Below the pieces are notes generated by a model. It searched no databases. It was not told the DNA's origin and saw only the letters and a list, made by a program, of their open reading frames with translations. A stretch of 64,000 bases of DNA, from positions 11,670,135 through 11,734,134 of the forward strand of contig NC_090610.1 of the NCBI RefSeq assembly GCF_004359215.1, given 5' to 3'. Position numbers and translations under genes: made by a program. Shown one piece after another: positions 1 to 9,325 of the stretch. This DNA comes from Bremia lactucae. Taxonomy: Eukaryota; Oomycota; Peronosporomycetes; Peronosporales; Peronosporaceae. Every line of letters starts with the position of its first letter. Positions within the stretch are counted from its first letter, which is position 1.

Positions 1-620
1 CTTCAAGAGTGGAGACTGACCCAGCGTCACCACTCTTTAAGCGTCGTCCAACGACAGCGATTTACTGTAAAGGAGTGAACCCATCTTCTAAACGTGGCGT
101 CGCTCAACGACTGCGGCTCCCTGGGTGAGGACTGACCCAACCTCATCACCCTTTACGCGTCGTCAAACAACTGCGATAACATGTGACAGAGTGAACCCAT
201 CTTTGTCACGTGCGCGTCGTCCAACGACTGCGTCTTCCTGGTGGAGACTGACCCAGCCTCATCACCCTTTACGCGTCGTCTAACGACTGCGATTTCCTGT
301 GAAGGACTGAACTCATCTTCTTAACGTGCGCGTCGATCAACGACAGCGTCTTCCTGAACGGTAGTGGCCACAGCATTCCCGCTTGCGCTCCCCCCACGGT
401 TACATCTCCCGGTGAAGGAGGAACCCTTCTCCTTTACTAACGTGTCGCCGAGCGACATCGCCTTCTTGAGCAGTAGTGACCGCGGCACTATCCTGTTCCC
501 AACCGCCCACGGTTGCGACTTACAATAAAAGAGAGAACACGACTCCTTCATTTGCGCGTCGCACAGCGACATCGACTTCCTGAGCAGTAGTGACCGCAGC
601 ACTACCGCTTGCGCAAGCAC
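1..620. repeat. Tandem repeat array, about 58-bp period
   Basis: The core 'GCGTCG(T/C)(C)AACGAC.GCG' recurs at about positions 39, 97, 157, 214, 273 and 330, a spacing of 57-60 bp, and in diverged form near 443 and 555. Units alternate between two types, one with 'GACTGACCCA' and one with 'GAGTGAACCCATCTT', giving a higher-order period of about 117 bp. It lies directly after the protease region of the minus-strand Gypsy fragment, so it is probably a repeat-bearing linker of that element. Units are long, diverged and without unique spacers, so this is not a CRISPR array. Confidence 0.75.
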
Positions 621-658
621 CCTCAATCGCGACTTCCGTTGTGGAGGCTGACGCAGCC

Positions 659-1051
659 TCAACACCTACTAAGGCTCAGTCGATGCTCGACGGCCTTCTT
701 TATGCACCAACTCCGCCGAATCGGCAAAGAGGCGTTCCGAGCGTAGAATACGATGTTCGTGCACAAATCCATCGCGTGACGAGGAGGGGACATTACCCAA
801 CGAGGCTCGTTCCACGAGTGGTTTGTGACTAGCACCCACGGTTTGACTTCGCCAGTCGATCCGCGGCACCCAAGGATATGATCAAACCGATTGTCCATAT
901 CCAAGACAATGAACGGTTCTTTTGAGTCAATCTCATCAAATTTGAATATAAAGGTTAGCAAAACCTTATGAGTCGATACGATCGACTCTGTCGCTAGGCG
1001 AACGGACACCTTGCTGTTGCTCTTCGAGTCTTCAATAGCCTTGGCGTCCAA
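659..1051 (-). pseudogene. Gypsy-D retropepsin (aspartic protease) fragment
   Basis: A 130-codon open stretch on the minus strand matches the C-terminal half of a Ty3/Gypsy aspartic protease. The diagnostic segment is 'FIVLDMDNRFDHILG', where oomycete Gypsy proteases usually read '(V)IDMDNRFDLILGMPWL'. In the family this enzyme cleaves the Gag-Pol polyprotein. The catalytic D-[ST]-G triad is not found in this open piece, and the sequence after ILG is degraded, so I call it a remnant. It lies downstream of gag (1402-2417, same strand) and upstream of the tandem repeats; reverse transcriptase would lie beyond the left edge. Confidence 0.7.
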
Positions 1052-1401
1052 CGCTTAATGTTTCTCCACAGAGGCCTTAGTCGCGAAAATGTATGACGCC
1101 CCGAGTCAATCAAGACCGTCATGGGGTCTTCGTACCCCTACACCTTAGCGGTAACCACCACCAAGTTTGACCGCACTGCGGCCACAGACAAACACAACAG
1201 TGTTGTCCCCGGGATTTATTCACCAGGAAGAGGAGGAGGCAGCTTTCCTCCTTTCTTGAGAGTGGCTAGAGAATTTATAGAGAAAAAAAAGAGTGACCTC
1301 CCCCCAGTAGGACGTCCGCACCCTCCTGGGAGACTTAGTTTTCCGACTCTACAACGCTCACTGCGTTCAGAGTTTGCTTCGCGAAGCAGGCTTGCCATGG
1401 A

Positions 1402-2417
1402 CTACCTTCTATGGGTTCTTAGGGAAGTTCCTGCGACAAGCATAAGGCCATTACACCCGAAACAGCGCCCACCGGCCCTCGAATTTTCCCAGCGCGGACA
1501 CACCCGTTCAGCTGATGATATCGTCATGGGGGTGGGACCTTCGGCAAATTCCGTCGACCCCAAGTAGCCCTGGGCCAACCTCGCGCAGTGATCTCCCAGC
1601 AAAGCTATGTGCACAGCTTCGTTAAACGTAGTCGCCTGGCGGTGAAAGCGTTCAGTGCGAACAGGACCGACTCGGACATCGTCCATGAGCACCGTGACCT
1701 GTACTTCTTCCGACAACGGATCCCCGGCCATGGCGGCCTAAACATTTTGGAGCTCCATGACATAGTCCTGTCAGGACTGGTTTCCTTGCTTTCTCCGCAA
1801 AACAACGACCGATATCAGTAGGCCACGTTGGCGACCAGAACGTTGTTCGCATCTCCTGGGTCATGAACTCTCACAAGACAAAGTATCATGGAGTAGACGT
1901 CTCCTTGGCCATAGCCACGCTCTTGCCCGACCTCTCAGGTTTGAAAGGACAAGGACCACTTGAGACCTCGCGTTGCGTATCTGGCCTGCGCTCAGCGCGA
2001 CCTCGATCTTCCGGATCCAGAAGACCAAGATATTCGCTTCCTTCCCGTCGAACGTGGAAAGCGGATCGCTACAGGCTACGACATATTTGGACGCAGCGTA
2101 TAAGACGCCGGCGTCGAAGAGGCGCCCTGTGCCTCAGCTCTCATTGCCGAACGTGCGGCATCTTGCGCCGCCGTAATCACGTGAGCAATGAGAGAGGACT
2201 CGTAGCGCTCGTAGCGCTCAACTCGAGCCCTTTGTTGGTCGTCAGGAAAGGGGAACCCGACAAAATTCTTCCCGCCAAACAGGCTGACCATTATTTTAAG
2301 CGTCGCCCAATGGGTATCGGAAAGGTGAAGATAATCCTGCCTGAGAGGCATACAGTCGTCAGGGTCATCCATCCGGAGTGCCATCCAGATTGTTTCAATC
2401 CTTGGCCGCGGGATTGA
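1402..2417 (-). pseudogene. Gypsy-D gag, degraded
   Basis: Minus-strand open pieces (2076-2384 and 1402-1731) look like an oomycete Ty3/Gypsy capsid protein broken by frameshifts. The later piece has the typical C-terminal capsid pattern 'LMDDVRVGPVRTERFHRQ' followed by 'EAVHIALLGDH' and a nucleocapsid start 'CPRWENSRAGGRCFGCN', where CFGC begins a CCHC zinc knuckle. Gag packages the element RNA in the cytoplasm. It starts directly after the 5' LTR and primer-binding site at 2418-2720, as expected. The stretch 1052-1401 between gag and protease keeps short open pieces but nothing further I can name. Confidence 0.7.
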
Positions 2418-2432
2418 CTACAAGTGCTACCA
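2418..2432 (-). other. Primer-binding site of Gypsy-D
   Basis: Read on the minus strand this is TGGTAGCACTTGTAG, two bases inside the LTR end. The same TGGTAGCACTT core follows the LTRs at 16613-17050, 53625-54053 and 62483-63037. It fits a site complementary to a tRNA 3' end (tRNA 3' CCA pairs with TGG), probably initiator tRNA-Met. Confidence 0.75.
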
Positions 2433-2434
2433 GG

Positions 2435-2720
2435 TGTGACAGGATCAAACAGCAGCTCACAGAGGAAGTTCTAAACTGTTATATACTGAGATCTGTAGCA
2501 GTCTAACTACAGTTATAAATTCGGCTACTACATGCTACTAATTTAGTGCTACTGAATATCAATACTACTTGAGGTGCCGACACGTGTCATTCGGACCTAA
2601 ATGAGTCACAACGGTAACCTAGCTATATTTCCTGATGTACTGACACACACTCCGACTATATGACATCGTCACAATATCCTTAGTGTGTCAGTACACCGGT
2701 CACATGTGTACCCCGTTACA
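2435..2720 (-). repeat. 5' LTR of Gypsy-D
   Basis: On the minus strand it begins TGTAACGGGG and ends GTCACA, followed by two bases and the primer-binding site. It is about 286 bp, shorter than the 430-555 bp LTRs elsewhere in the window. The flank at 2721 onward is internal sequence of another Gypsy, so this element inserted into Gypsy-A. The second target-site copy would lie left of the window. Confidence 0.7.
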
Positions 2721-5240
2721 ATATCCGTCTACGAGGATGACAGTGCGCCTAGCAACAGGCGCATCTGTAACGGTTTAGAAACGTGAGAGTGGAATCCAAT
2801 ATACGTCAAAGGGTGAACGGAAAGTCAGATGTTGAAGTACATCGTACCCACGTCCGATAGGTTCTTACACTTATGAGTAATCACAAGTTGTATTCAAATG
2901 GTGCATCGTGAGTAAACGCGATGTACGCTCGGATCCAGAAATATCAAGATGATCGCCGATTGGCCTGTGCCAGTCGATGTAAAGGAACTTAGAAAGTTCC
3001 TCGGTTTAGCGGCGTACCTGCACAACTACTCACGTAATTATGCCGAAATGACAGTACATCTTTCTTCTTTGTTGAAGAACATGTAAAGTGGTCCTGAAAC
3101 GCTAATTTTCAGCGTTCTTTCGAGGGTATCAAACAAAGCTTGATGCAATCGCCAATCCCGGCGATTGCTGGCCAAGACCGACCATTTCATGTGGTCTGTG
3201 ACGCCAGCGATTTAGCAATCGGCTGTGCGTTGATGCAATCTGACACAGACGGCGCAGAGCGCGTCGTCTATAATCAATCGCATCAGCTTTAACCAGCCGA
3301 ACGCAACTATCCAGTGCATGACAAGGAACTCCTTGCCATGAAATACGCACTTACTAAGTTTAGGGTCTATTGGTAGATAGACCGTTCATTATATATACGG
3401 CTTATGCGTCTTTACGCACGGCCGTAAACAGTCCACACCTATTGCAAAAGAATGGCGAGATAATTGTCTTTCTTCGCGGAATACACTTCACATAGGAGTA
3501 TAAACCAGGATGACTTAACGTCGTCGCTGATTCCCTTTCGCGTTGGCCCAATTTTGAGCCGGCTGCACAAATCAACAGTAAGCATAAGGCCACTGTTGCA
3601 ACAATAAGTGTTTCGTCGTCAACATTACTCGACGACGTTAGAAGAGCTTATCAAGTAGATAAGGCTCTTAAAGGGTTGATATATTACCTTCAAATCCACC
3701 CAACAATCCTTAAAACGATATTGTAAAGATCCTTAACAGATCGATACACAACACGCAATGGGTTATTGTATTACACAGCCATTGCTGGCGACACACCTCG
3801 TGTCGTAATCCCCACCCATATAGATTTGCGTGTACGCATCATGTATGAGTTCCACGATGCACCAATAAGTGGTCATCGTGGACGTGAGAAGACTTATCTC
3901 ACGATAAGGCACGACTTCTACTGGCCACGCCAGTATGATTTCGTCCGCAAGTACATACGTGCTTGCGAAGTTCGTCAACGGGTGAAGCCCAGTGCTTCAT
4001 CCCATGCTCCGTTACAACCTCTGCCTGTTCCGGCAGAGTGTTGGCAGTCTGTATCCATGGACTTCGTCTTCGGGTTTCCCGACGACGAACACAAGAGCAA
4101 CGGTATTTTCGTTTATGTTGATCGTTTCAGCAAAATGGTACATCTTCCTGCAGTACCGGAGTCGATCACAGCCAAAACCTGTGCTCATTTCTTTGTTGAT
4201 ACGATATTTCGACTCCATGGGTTACCGGTTACCCCGCGAACTGGTCTCAGATTGAGACCCTAGATTCACGGCAAAATTTTGACAAACAGTGTTCAGATCA
4301 TTTGGAACACAGTTAAGAATGTCAACTTCTGATCTTCCTGAAACAGATGGTCAGACGGAGCGTGCAAACCGCATTCTCGAAGAGATACTTTGCGGATTCG
4401 TCCACTCTTTTAAGAGTTGGAGCGAGTTCTTGCCGATGGTAGAATTTGCCATCAACAATGCTTCTACAAAGCAAACACCATTTTTCGTGATTGTTTACGC
4501 CACCCACGTAAATCCACATTGTTTGAGAGTGACTCTAATTCAAGGCGATGAGGGACTCGCTCGAGTAAAGAACCTTCAAGCTCCTTCTCATCACGCTTTA
4601 GCACTAAGGTCAATGCGAAGGATGCCAATGTTGATATAATTAACACTGAAGTGGACAAACTCAGTAATAACAATAAAGCTGTTGATGACTTAGACAACGA
4701 TGCTGAAAGACTCAGCATTGAAATCAATAATTTTAATGCGAGCGATAAAACTCTCAATAATGAAGAGATTGATATCTCCGCAGTGAAAGCCGGTCGTACT
4801 GAAAACCAAAATAAAATCGAGCCAGCAGGTGATTTCCTGTTGGCTAGAGAAGCGTGGTTAGTATCGTTCAGGATTCTATCGCTGATGCGGTGGACCGACA
4901 GCAACGGAACTCTGACAAAAATGGAAGAGCAAACATACTTTCATTTAAAATTAATGACCTAGTCCTACTGTCTACGTAAACCTACCAAAACACGCAGTGA
5001 TGAATGCAGGCAGTAATAAGTTACTGCCCAGGTGTATCGGCCCGTTTTGTGTACTTCATCGCCAAGGTAATGCGTCCACGATCAAGGTGCCCCGTAGCAT
5101 GCGTACGCATCCTACTTTTTGGGCGTCTCCGCCCGTACCATCAGTATGAGGCATCTTCCGATTCCGGATTACACCGGAACGGTTAAGGGCATCCGCTAAA
5201 GACTGATGCTTCCGAGAAAAAGCCTGATATTTCCTAACCA
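2721..5240 (+). pseudogene. Gypsy-A pol remnant (protease scrap, RT end, RNase H, integrase)
   Basis: The plus strand shows pieces of a Ty3/Gypsy pol in the right order. Positions 2721-2800 match the protease-adjacent region also seen at 18440-18510. An internal deletion then leads straight to the RT thumb/connection from about 2833. RNase H follows at 3121-3360 ('VVCDASD' with the catalytic D), and integrase at 3766-5190. The integrase keeps the HHCC-like N-terminus ('SGHRGREKTY', 'YIRACEVRQR'), the first core Asp in 'SMDFVFGF', 'FVDTIFRLHGLP', and the core Glu region 'ETDGQTERANRILEE'. The second Asp region is lost to a frameshift near 4240. The C-terminal GPF-type module ends near 5190. 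Many stops and frameshifts show it is dead. Confidence 0.8.
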
Positions 5241-6870
5241 AAGCCTTATTGTCTCAGAACAAAGTCTGATTTTCTTGAATCAGACGATTCACTCTTATCT
5301 CCAAGGAGAGATCTTCTGACGAGCTTTCACTAGCTCGTTTTGAAGGGACTGATGTGCCTTTTCGTTCGCCAGTTGATCAGTCGCAACCTGCGCACGATTT
5401 CTAAACTGGTCACGAGAAACATTATCAACCGTCTCCGCTAACTCGCGGGGACGGGATCGCTCGTGATCAATATCCTCCCTCAAATAATAAAGGGTGTGAT
5501 CAAAATCACGATGTTGAATCGAGTTCGTCAAAAGAGGCGAACCCGATCTCCCCCCGGCCACATCCATTGACGGATTCGAGTGGTGAGAAGCGTTTTCTTG
5601 TTGAAAGCTTCTCGAACCACCGTGAGGTAAAGGGGGTTCGAACGAGTTATCTTGTTTGTTTTACGAGGGTGTTCACCCTCGCATGATAGTTGGGAACCTC
5701 AATTAAACTGATGTTGGAAGTTCCCGGTCTCGTCTTGCATTACGACGAGATTCATCCTCCTCGGCAGAAGGTCCATCGGATCGCGCCTCGTAAAAGGATT
5801 GGAGGTTCTCAATCAGTTGACGCATCTCGTAAGAGATGTGAGTCCTCGAATGAGGATCTTTGAGGAAAAATGCTTTCTTAACGGCATGACCTGCACCCCT
5901 AAAACAGCATGGGCATGAATCCCCCATGAGAGGCAAGGAATCCCCGCCTCTCTAAACAAACGGTGCAACTTATAGCGTTCACCGACTACGGTCCGTTTCT
6001 CGAACAGTTTACGGAAAGCATTTCGCTTGTCAAGCCAGACCTCACGGTTAATGTGTTGTACATTCTGTGTAAAGGCTGTCCAAGCGTGGAACAAAGGTTT
6101 GACAACCTTTGCCGTTAGAAGAGTACCACCTATGCCGGGAAAGGCATCGATGAAGAATTCCGTCTCATCCTCACCAAGCTTGTGAAGCCTAGATGAGTCA
6201 AATAGCGGAACATGATATCGATCATTGGTCATACCAGACCAACGATTTAGATTACCCTTAAAGGCAACCAAGACCTCTTTTCAGGAGCGAACCGCAACGT
6301 ATTGCGGTCGCTCTCCTGTTAACTTATGCTAACGCTAACGTTTAGTTGGCTCTAGGAGCGATCCCTAGATTCGCTCATTTTCTGGTTATGCAAACTAGCA
6401 CTACCAGCAGCACTTTACCTTCGCGACAACGTAATTCCGGGTGACGCATACTAATGTCACCAGAGATGTCATCGCTCATGACGTTTACTCTCCACCAAAG
6501 AGGTCCGACGAGTCGAACAACCTCGTCATCACCTCTCTGGTTGTCACGTTAGAATCCAAAGGCTTCCGGACTCGGCCCCGGGTGATCCGGCGTCCTTTAC
6601 AGTAGAGACTAAGTCGGGCGATGCCGGTGACTTGGTCCAATCACCGAAAATTGGTGTAGCAGGTGACTTATCACCGTCACCTGCAATGTTATTGACAGAT
6701 GACATGTTCCAGCACCTCCAATGGTGACGTATTCCCCGCAGTAGGCGCATTAGCGTCTACTGATACATTTGCATTGCCAACAGCTGCACTGATCAGTGCA
6801 GCTCTAGCTTTGCGGCCTCACGGCCCATGCGCACAGACTTGTTAGTCGTTTGGTTGATTTTAGTCAAAAT
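5056..6870 (-). pseudogene. Antisense ORF of Gypsy-A, copy i (function unknown)
   Basis: This broken ORF runs opposite to the integrase next to it, filling the space between integrase and the 3' LTR. The start region near 6862 is Ala-rich and resembles copy iii at 39322. A central module (5813-6271) reads 'LNRWSGMT...FFIDAFPGIGGTLL', then 'EVWLDKRNAFRKLFEKRTVVG' spread over the piece, and ends 'GIPCLSWG' with a nearby Cys cluster 'SCPCCFRGAGH'. The C-terminal part (5295-5567) is a heptad-rich coiled coil ('DIDHERSRPRELAETVDNVS'). Its last codons overlap the end of the integrase on the other strand. It matches no family I recognise. Further copies lie at 20452, 39322, 44351 and 58640. Confidence 0.6.
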
Positions 6871-6990
6871 TAATTATTAATAAAAAAATAAATTTGTATT
6901 TTGATTGAAATTAATAATGCAAAATTACTGGGAGAGACATAATTGTATTTCCTGTCACCCTATATCAGTCACTATAGTGGCTGATGGTTA

Positions 6991-7004
6991 TGGAGAGGGG
7001 GGGG
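6991..7004 (+). other. Polypurine tract before 3' LTR
   Basis: TGGAGAGGGGGGGG immediately precedes the LTR, the position where plus-strand DNA synthesis is primed in LTR retrotransposons. Comparable G-rich tracts precede the LTRs at 46061 (GGAGGGTTGA) and 60370 (GGGGGGTGA). Confidence 0.6.
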
Positions 7005-7515
7005 GTAACGGGGTGTCCCGTAACAAAAGGTTGTATTTCCTATAAGAGGAATAATAAACATTATATCTTGTGAGACGAAATAATAAAGAAGTACAAAATT
7101 ATTATCTTTATTAATTTTGACTTAAATCGTTCCAATAATTTTAAATTGGGTAATACTGATGCAATAAGACATTAGCTCTATTGATTTTGGTTGATTTAAG
7201 TCTAAATTAACCCCGCCAATCGTTATATGACACAATTGTGCGGTGCGCGAGGAGGTGCCTTACTTAGTTAGTCATTAATATAATAGCTTCAGTAGTAGAT
7301 AGAAGATCGTTACGTAGGAAGCTAAATATATTATTACAGCTTACTCTACCTAATTGTAATCCTTTGCTTACCTTTGGTAGAAAAAGCCCCTTATCTACTT
7401 AGAAGCCTTCCTCTGTACCCTTGTGTACGTGAAGTTTCGAGGCACCTCACCTACACTGTATACAATGTAAGGTAAACTAGTACATATTAGTACTAGTGAA
7501 AGATGCCCCGTTACA
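7005..7515 (+). repeat. 3' LTR of Gypsy-A (subtype A1)
   Basis: The LTR runs from (T)GTAACGGGGTGTCCCG to GATGCCCCGTTACA, about 511 bp. The leading T appears to be G here. It is the same type as 38696-39177 (reverse orientation) and 60370-60878. It closes the plus-strand element that begins at 2721. Its right flank lies in the VPS4 pseudogene, so insertion here probably removed or separated the 5' half of that gene. Confidence 0.75.
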
Positions 7516-7554
7516 TTATTCATCTTACGATTGTCTAAATGCTCTTGTTCAGCT

Positions 7555-8450
7555 GTGGTTGTCTCTAAAAAAACGTCAAATGGGAATATGTCGCTGGGCT
7601 AGATGCTGAAAACGTTCGTTCGAAGAAGCAGATATTTTGCCCGCACGGTTTCCACAGCATTTCACAGGAATGCGACGTCCTTGGTAGAGAATTTTTCTCT
7701 GCGGGGTAAGAGCTGTATTGTTTTTATGTAGTTTCACGCTTCAATGTATGCAAATATGTTGCATTAATTACTATTAGTCGCCAGAAACAGGCAAGTCGTA
7801 TCTTGCTCAGGCCGTCGCAACAGAAACAAATGCCAAGTTTTCTTGCCGTTTCATCAACTAGCTTGGTATCAAAGTGGCAAGGTGACAGCGAAAACTGCGG
7901 TACCAGTAAAGCATTTTCGAAATATTGTATTAAGCGACGTTTGCCTTGTAGGCTGGTTAATACTTTTCGAAATGGCGCGAGGCAAAAGGCCTGCTATCGT
8001 TTTCATAGATGAAAACGACTCGCTCTCTGTTCGAGTAGATCTGACGCCGAGACAAATTTTTTTTTTAATTCAGACGCAAAGAATGGACAACAATCATGAC
8101 GATGTATTGGTGCTCGGCGCAACGAATGTACCATAGGAACTGGATCCAGCCCTCAGGCGGCGGCAGATTCTGTATATTAGGTCATAAATGTGGATTTTTA
8201 GCTGATTCAGAGTTATGCTGGGCATTCATTTGGGCGACACACCGAACGTGCTAAGCGTTGCCAATTACACAGCATTAGCAGAAAAAACCTGAAGGGTATT
8301 GCGGTTTTGTCGTCTTATGGAATAATTTGTATAGTTCATTTAATACATGATATCAGTAACAACATCGCTAGCTGTTCTGACTCGGATATATCGGTACTTG
8401 TCCGAGACGCGTTATTGGAACCACTTCGAAAATGACAACAAGCCCATTTA
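7555..8450 (+). pseudogene. VPS4-like AAA-ATPase pseudogene
   Basis: Conceptual translation in changing frames recovers VPS4 in order. 'NVKWEYVAGLDAE' and 'RFPQHFTG.RRPWR' come before Walker A, followed by a damaged Walker A ('PETGKSYLAQAVATETNAKF'), then 'VSSTSLVSKWQGDSE', 'EMARGKRPAIVFIDENDSL' (Walker B), 'NNHDDVLVLGATNVP', 'ELDPALRRR', 'HLGDTPNVLSVANYTAL' and 'SDISVLVRDALLEPLRK'. VPS4 disassembles ESCRT-III on endosomal membranes. A probable intron lies near 7700-7790. At least four frameshifts and stops, including W-to-stop before ELDPA, show it is not functional. The N-terminal MIT domain is missing; the LTR ending at 7515 sits where it would be. Confidence 0.8.
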
Positions 8451-8646
8451 TTTACTTCTGTAAGATTGCGATATTATCGGTAGTGCTTCATGTGTTCAGA
8501 TTTTGCTGACAGATCTATACGGTCAGTGTTATGACAAGGCTTATTCGTTCTGCTGCTGCTTCATGTCCATTCCTGCTTAGAGTGCTGCGGATATCTAGCC
8601 CGATTCGTGTTGAAATGTGCAAATTTGCGATCAAAATGGGGAAGTT

Positions 8647-9082
8647 TGTAACGGAACATTACGACTTGTACTGCTTCAGTTGCGAGTGGTGCCTTAGGTT
8701 ATTTCACGTACACTAGTACGTGCAGAGGAAGACTTCTCTTCAAAGTAACTAGCTTAAAGAGGGTAAATTGAAAACTGTATTAATATAATTAAGTATCTTC
8801 TATCTATCTTGTAAATGCTAACTTAATTATAAACTAATATTAAACATGTAATAGAATTCTTATCTTATCTTATCTTATCTTATCTGTATATCTCTTTTGT
8901 TTACATCTACAGCTGATTAGTCTGCGGAATAAATAGATATAATGGTCTATACCTATTTATGGATAAGAATTCTGAACATTACTATTTAAAGTAATATCCT
9001 CCAAATATTATCTACCTTTTAGATGATATATTAATTAACAACCCTTAAGCGTTAATTTCATGTAACGATACACCCCGTTACA
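8647..9082 (-). repeat. Solo LTR of Gypsy-A type (A2-like)
   Basis: On the plus strand it runs TGTAACGGAA...CACCCCGTTACA; its sense orientation is minus. The flanks are AAGTT on the left and GAGTT on the right, a 4-of-5 match, consistent with a mutated 5-bp target duplication. No internal sequence or second LTR adjoins it, so it is a solo LTR. It contains a short (TTATC)n run near 8860-8885. It sits between the VPS4 pseudogene and VPS54. Confidence 0.75.
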
Positions 9083-9325
9083 GAGTTGGCAAAATTGTGG
9101 TCATGTCTGTGGCTGTAGTAGTTTTGTCTGCGGCCGTAGAATTATGTTTGTGGCTACAGCGGCTGCCTTGTGTTTTATTGTTTTGCAACTGTGATGTGTA
9201 AATCTCTCAGAACGATTGATGCAACAAGATGGTAGGACGACGTTCAAGTGGAAATTATGCGACATATTGTTGGATCAGTAATGCTACCTTCGCGGCACCT
9301 TACATGACTGTTGCGAACTATAAAA

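Noticed and set aside
1..620. Regular repeats that might be a CRISPR array
   Set aside because: Repeats are diverged, have no unique equal-length spacers, alternate between two types, and the context is eukaryotic.
1121..1567. 148-codon plus-strand frame
   Set aside because: It is the reverse of the Gypsy-D gag-protease region; the minus-strand reading gives recognisable retroelement motifs.
6991..7010. G-run as assembly error
   Set aside because: Homologous G-rich tracts precede the LTR in other copies, so it is better explained as the polypurine tract, although its exact length may be uncertain.
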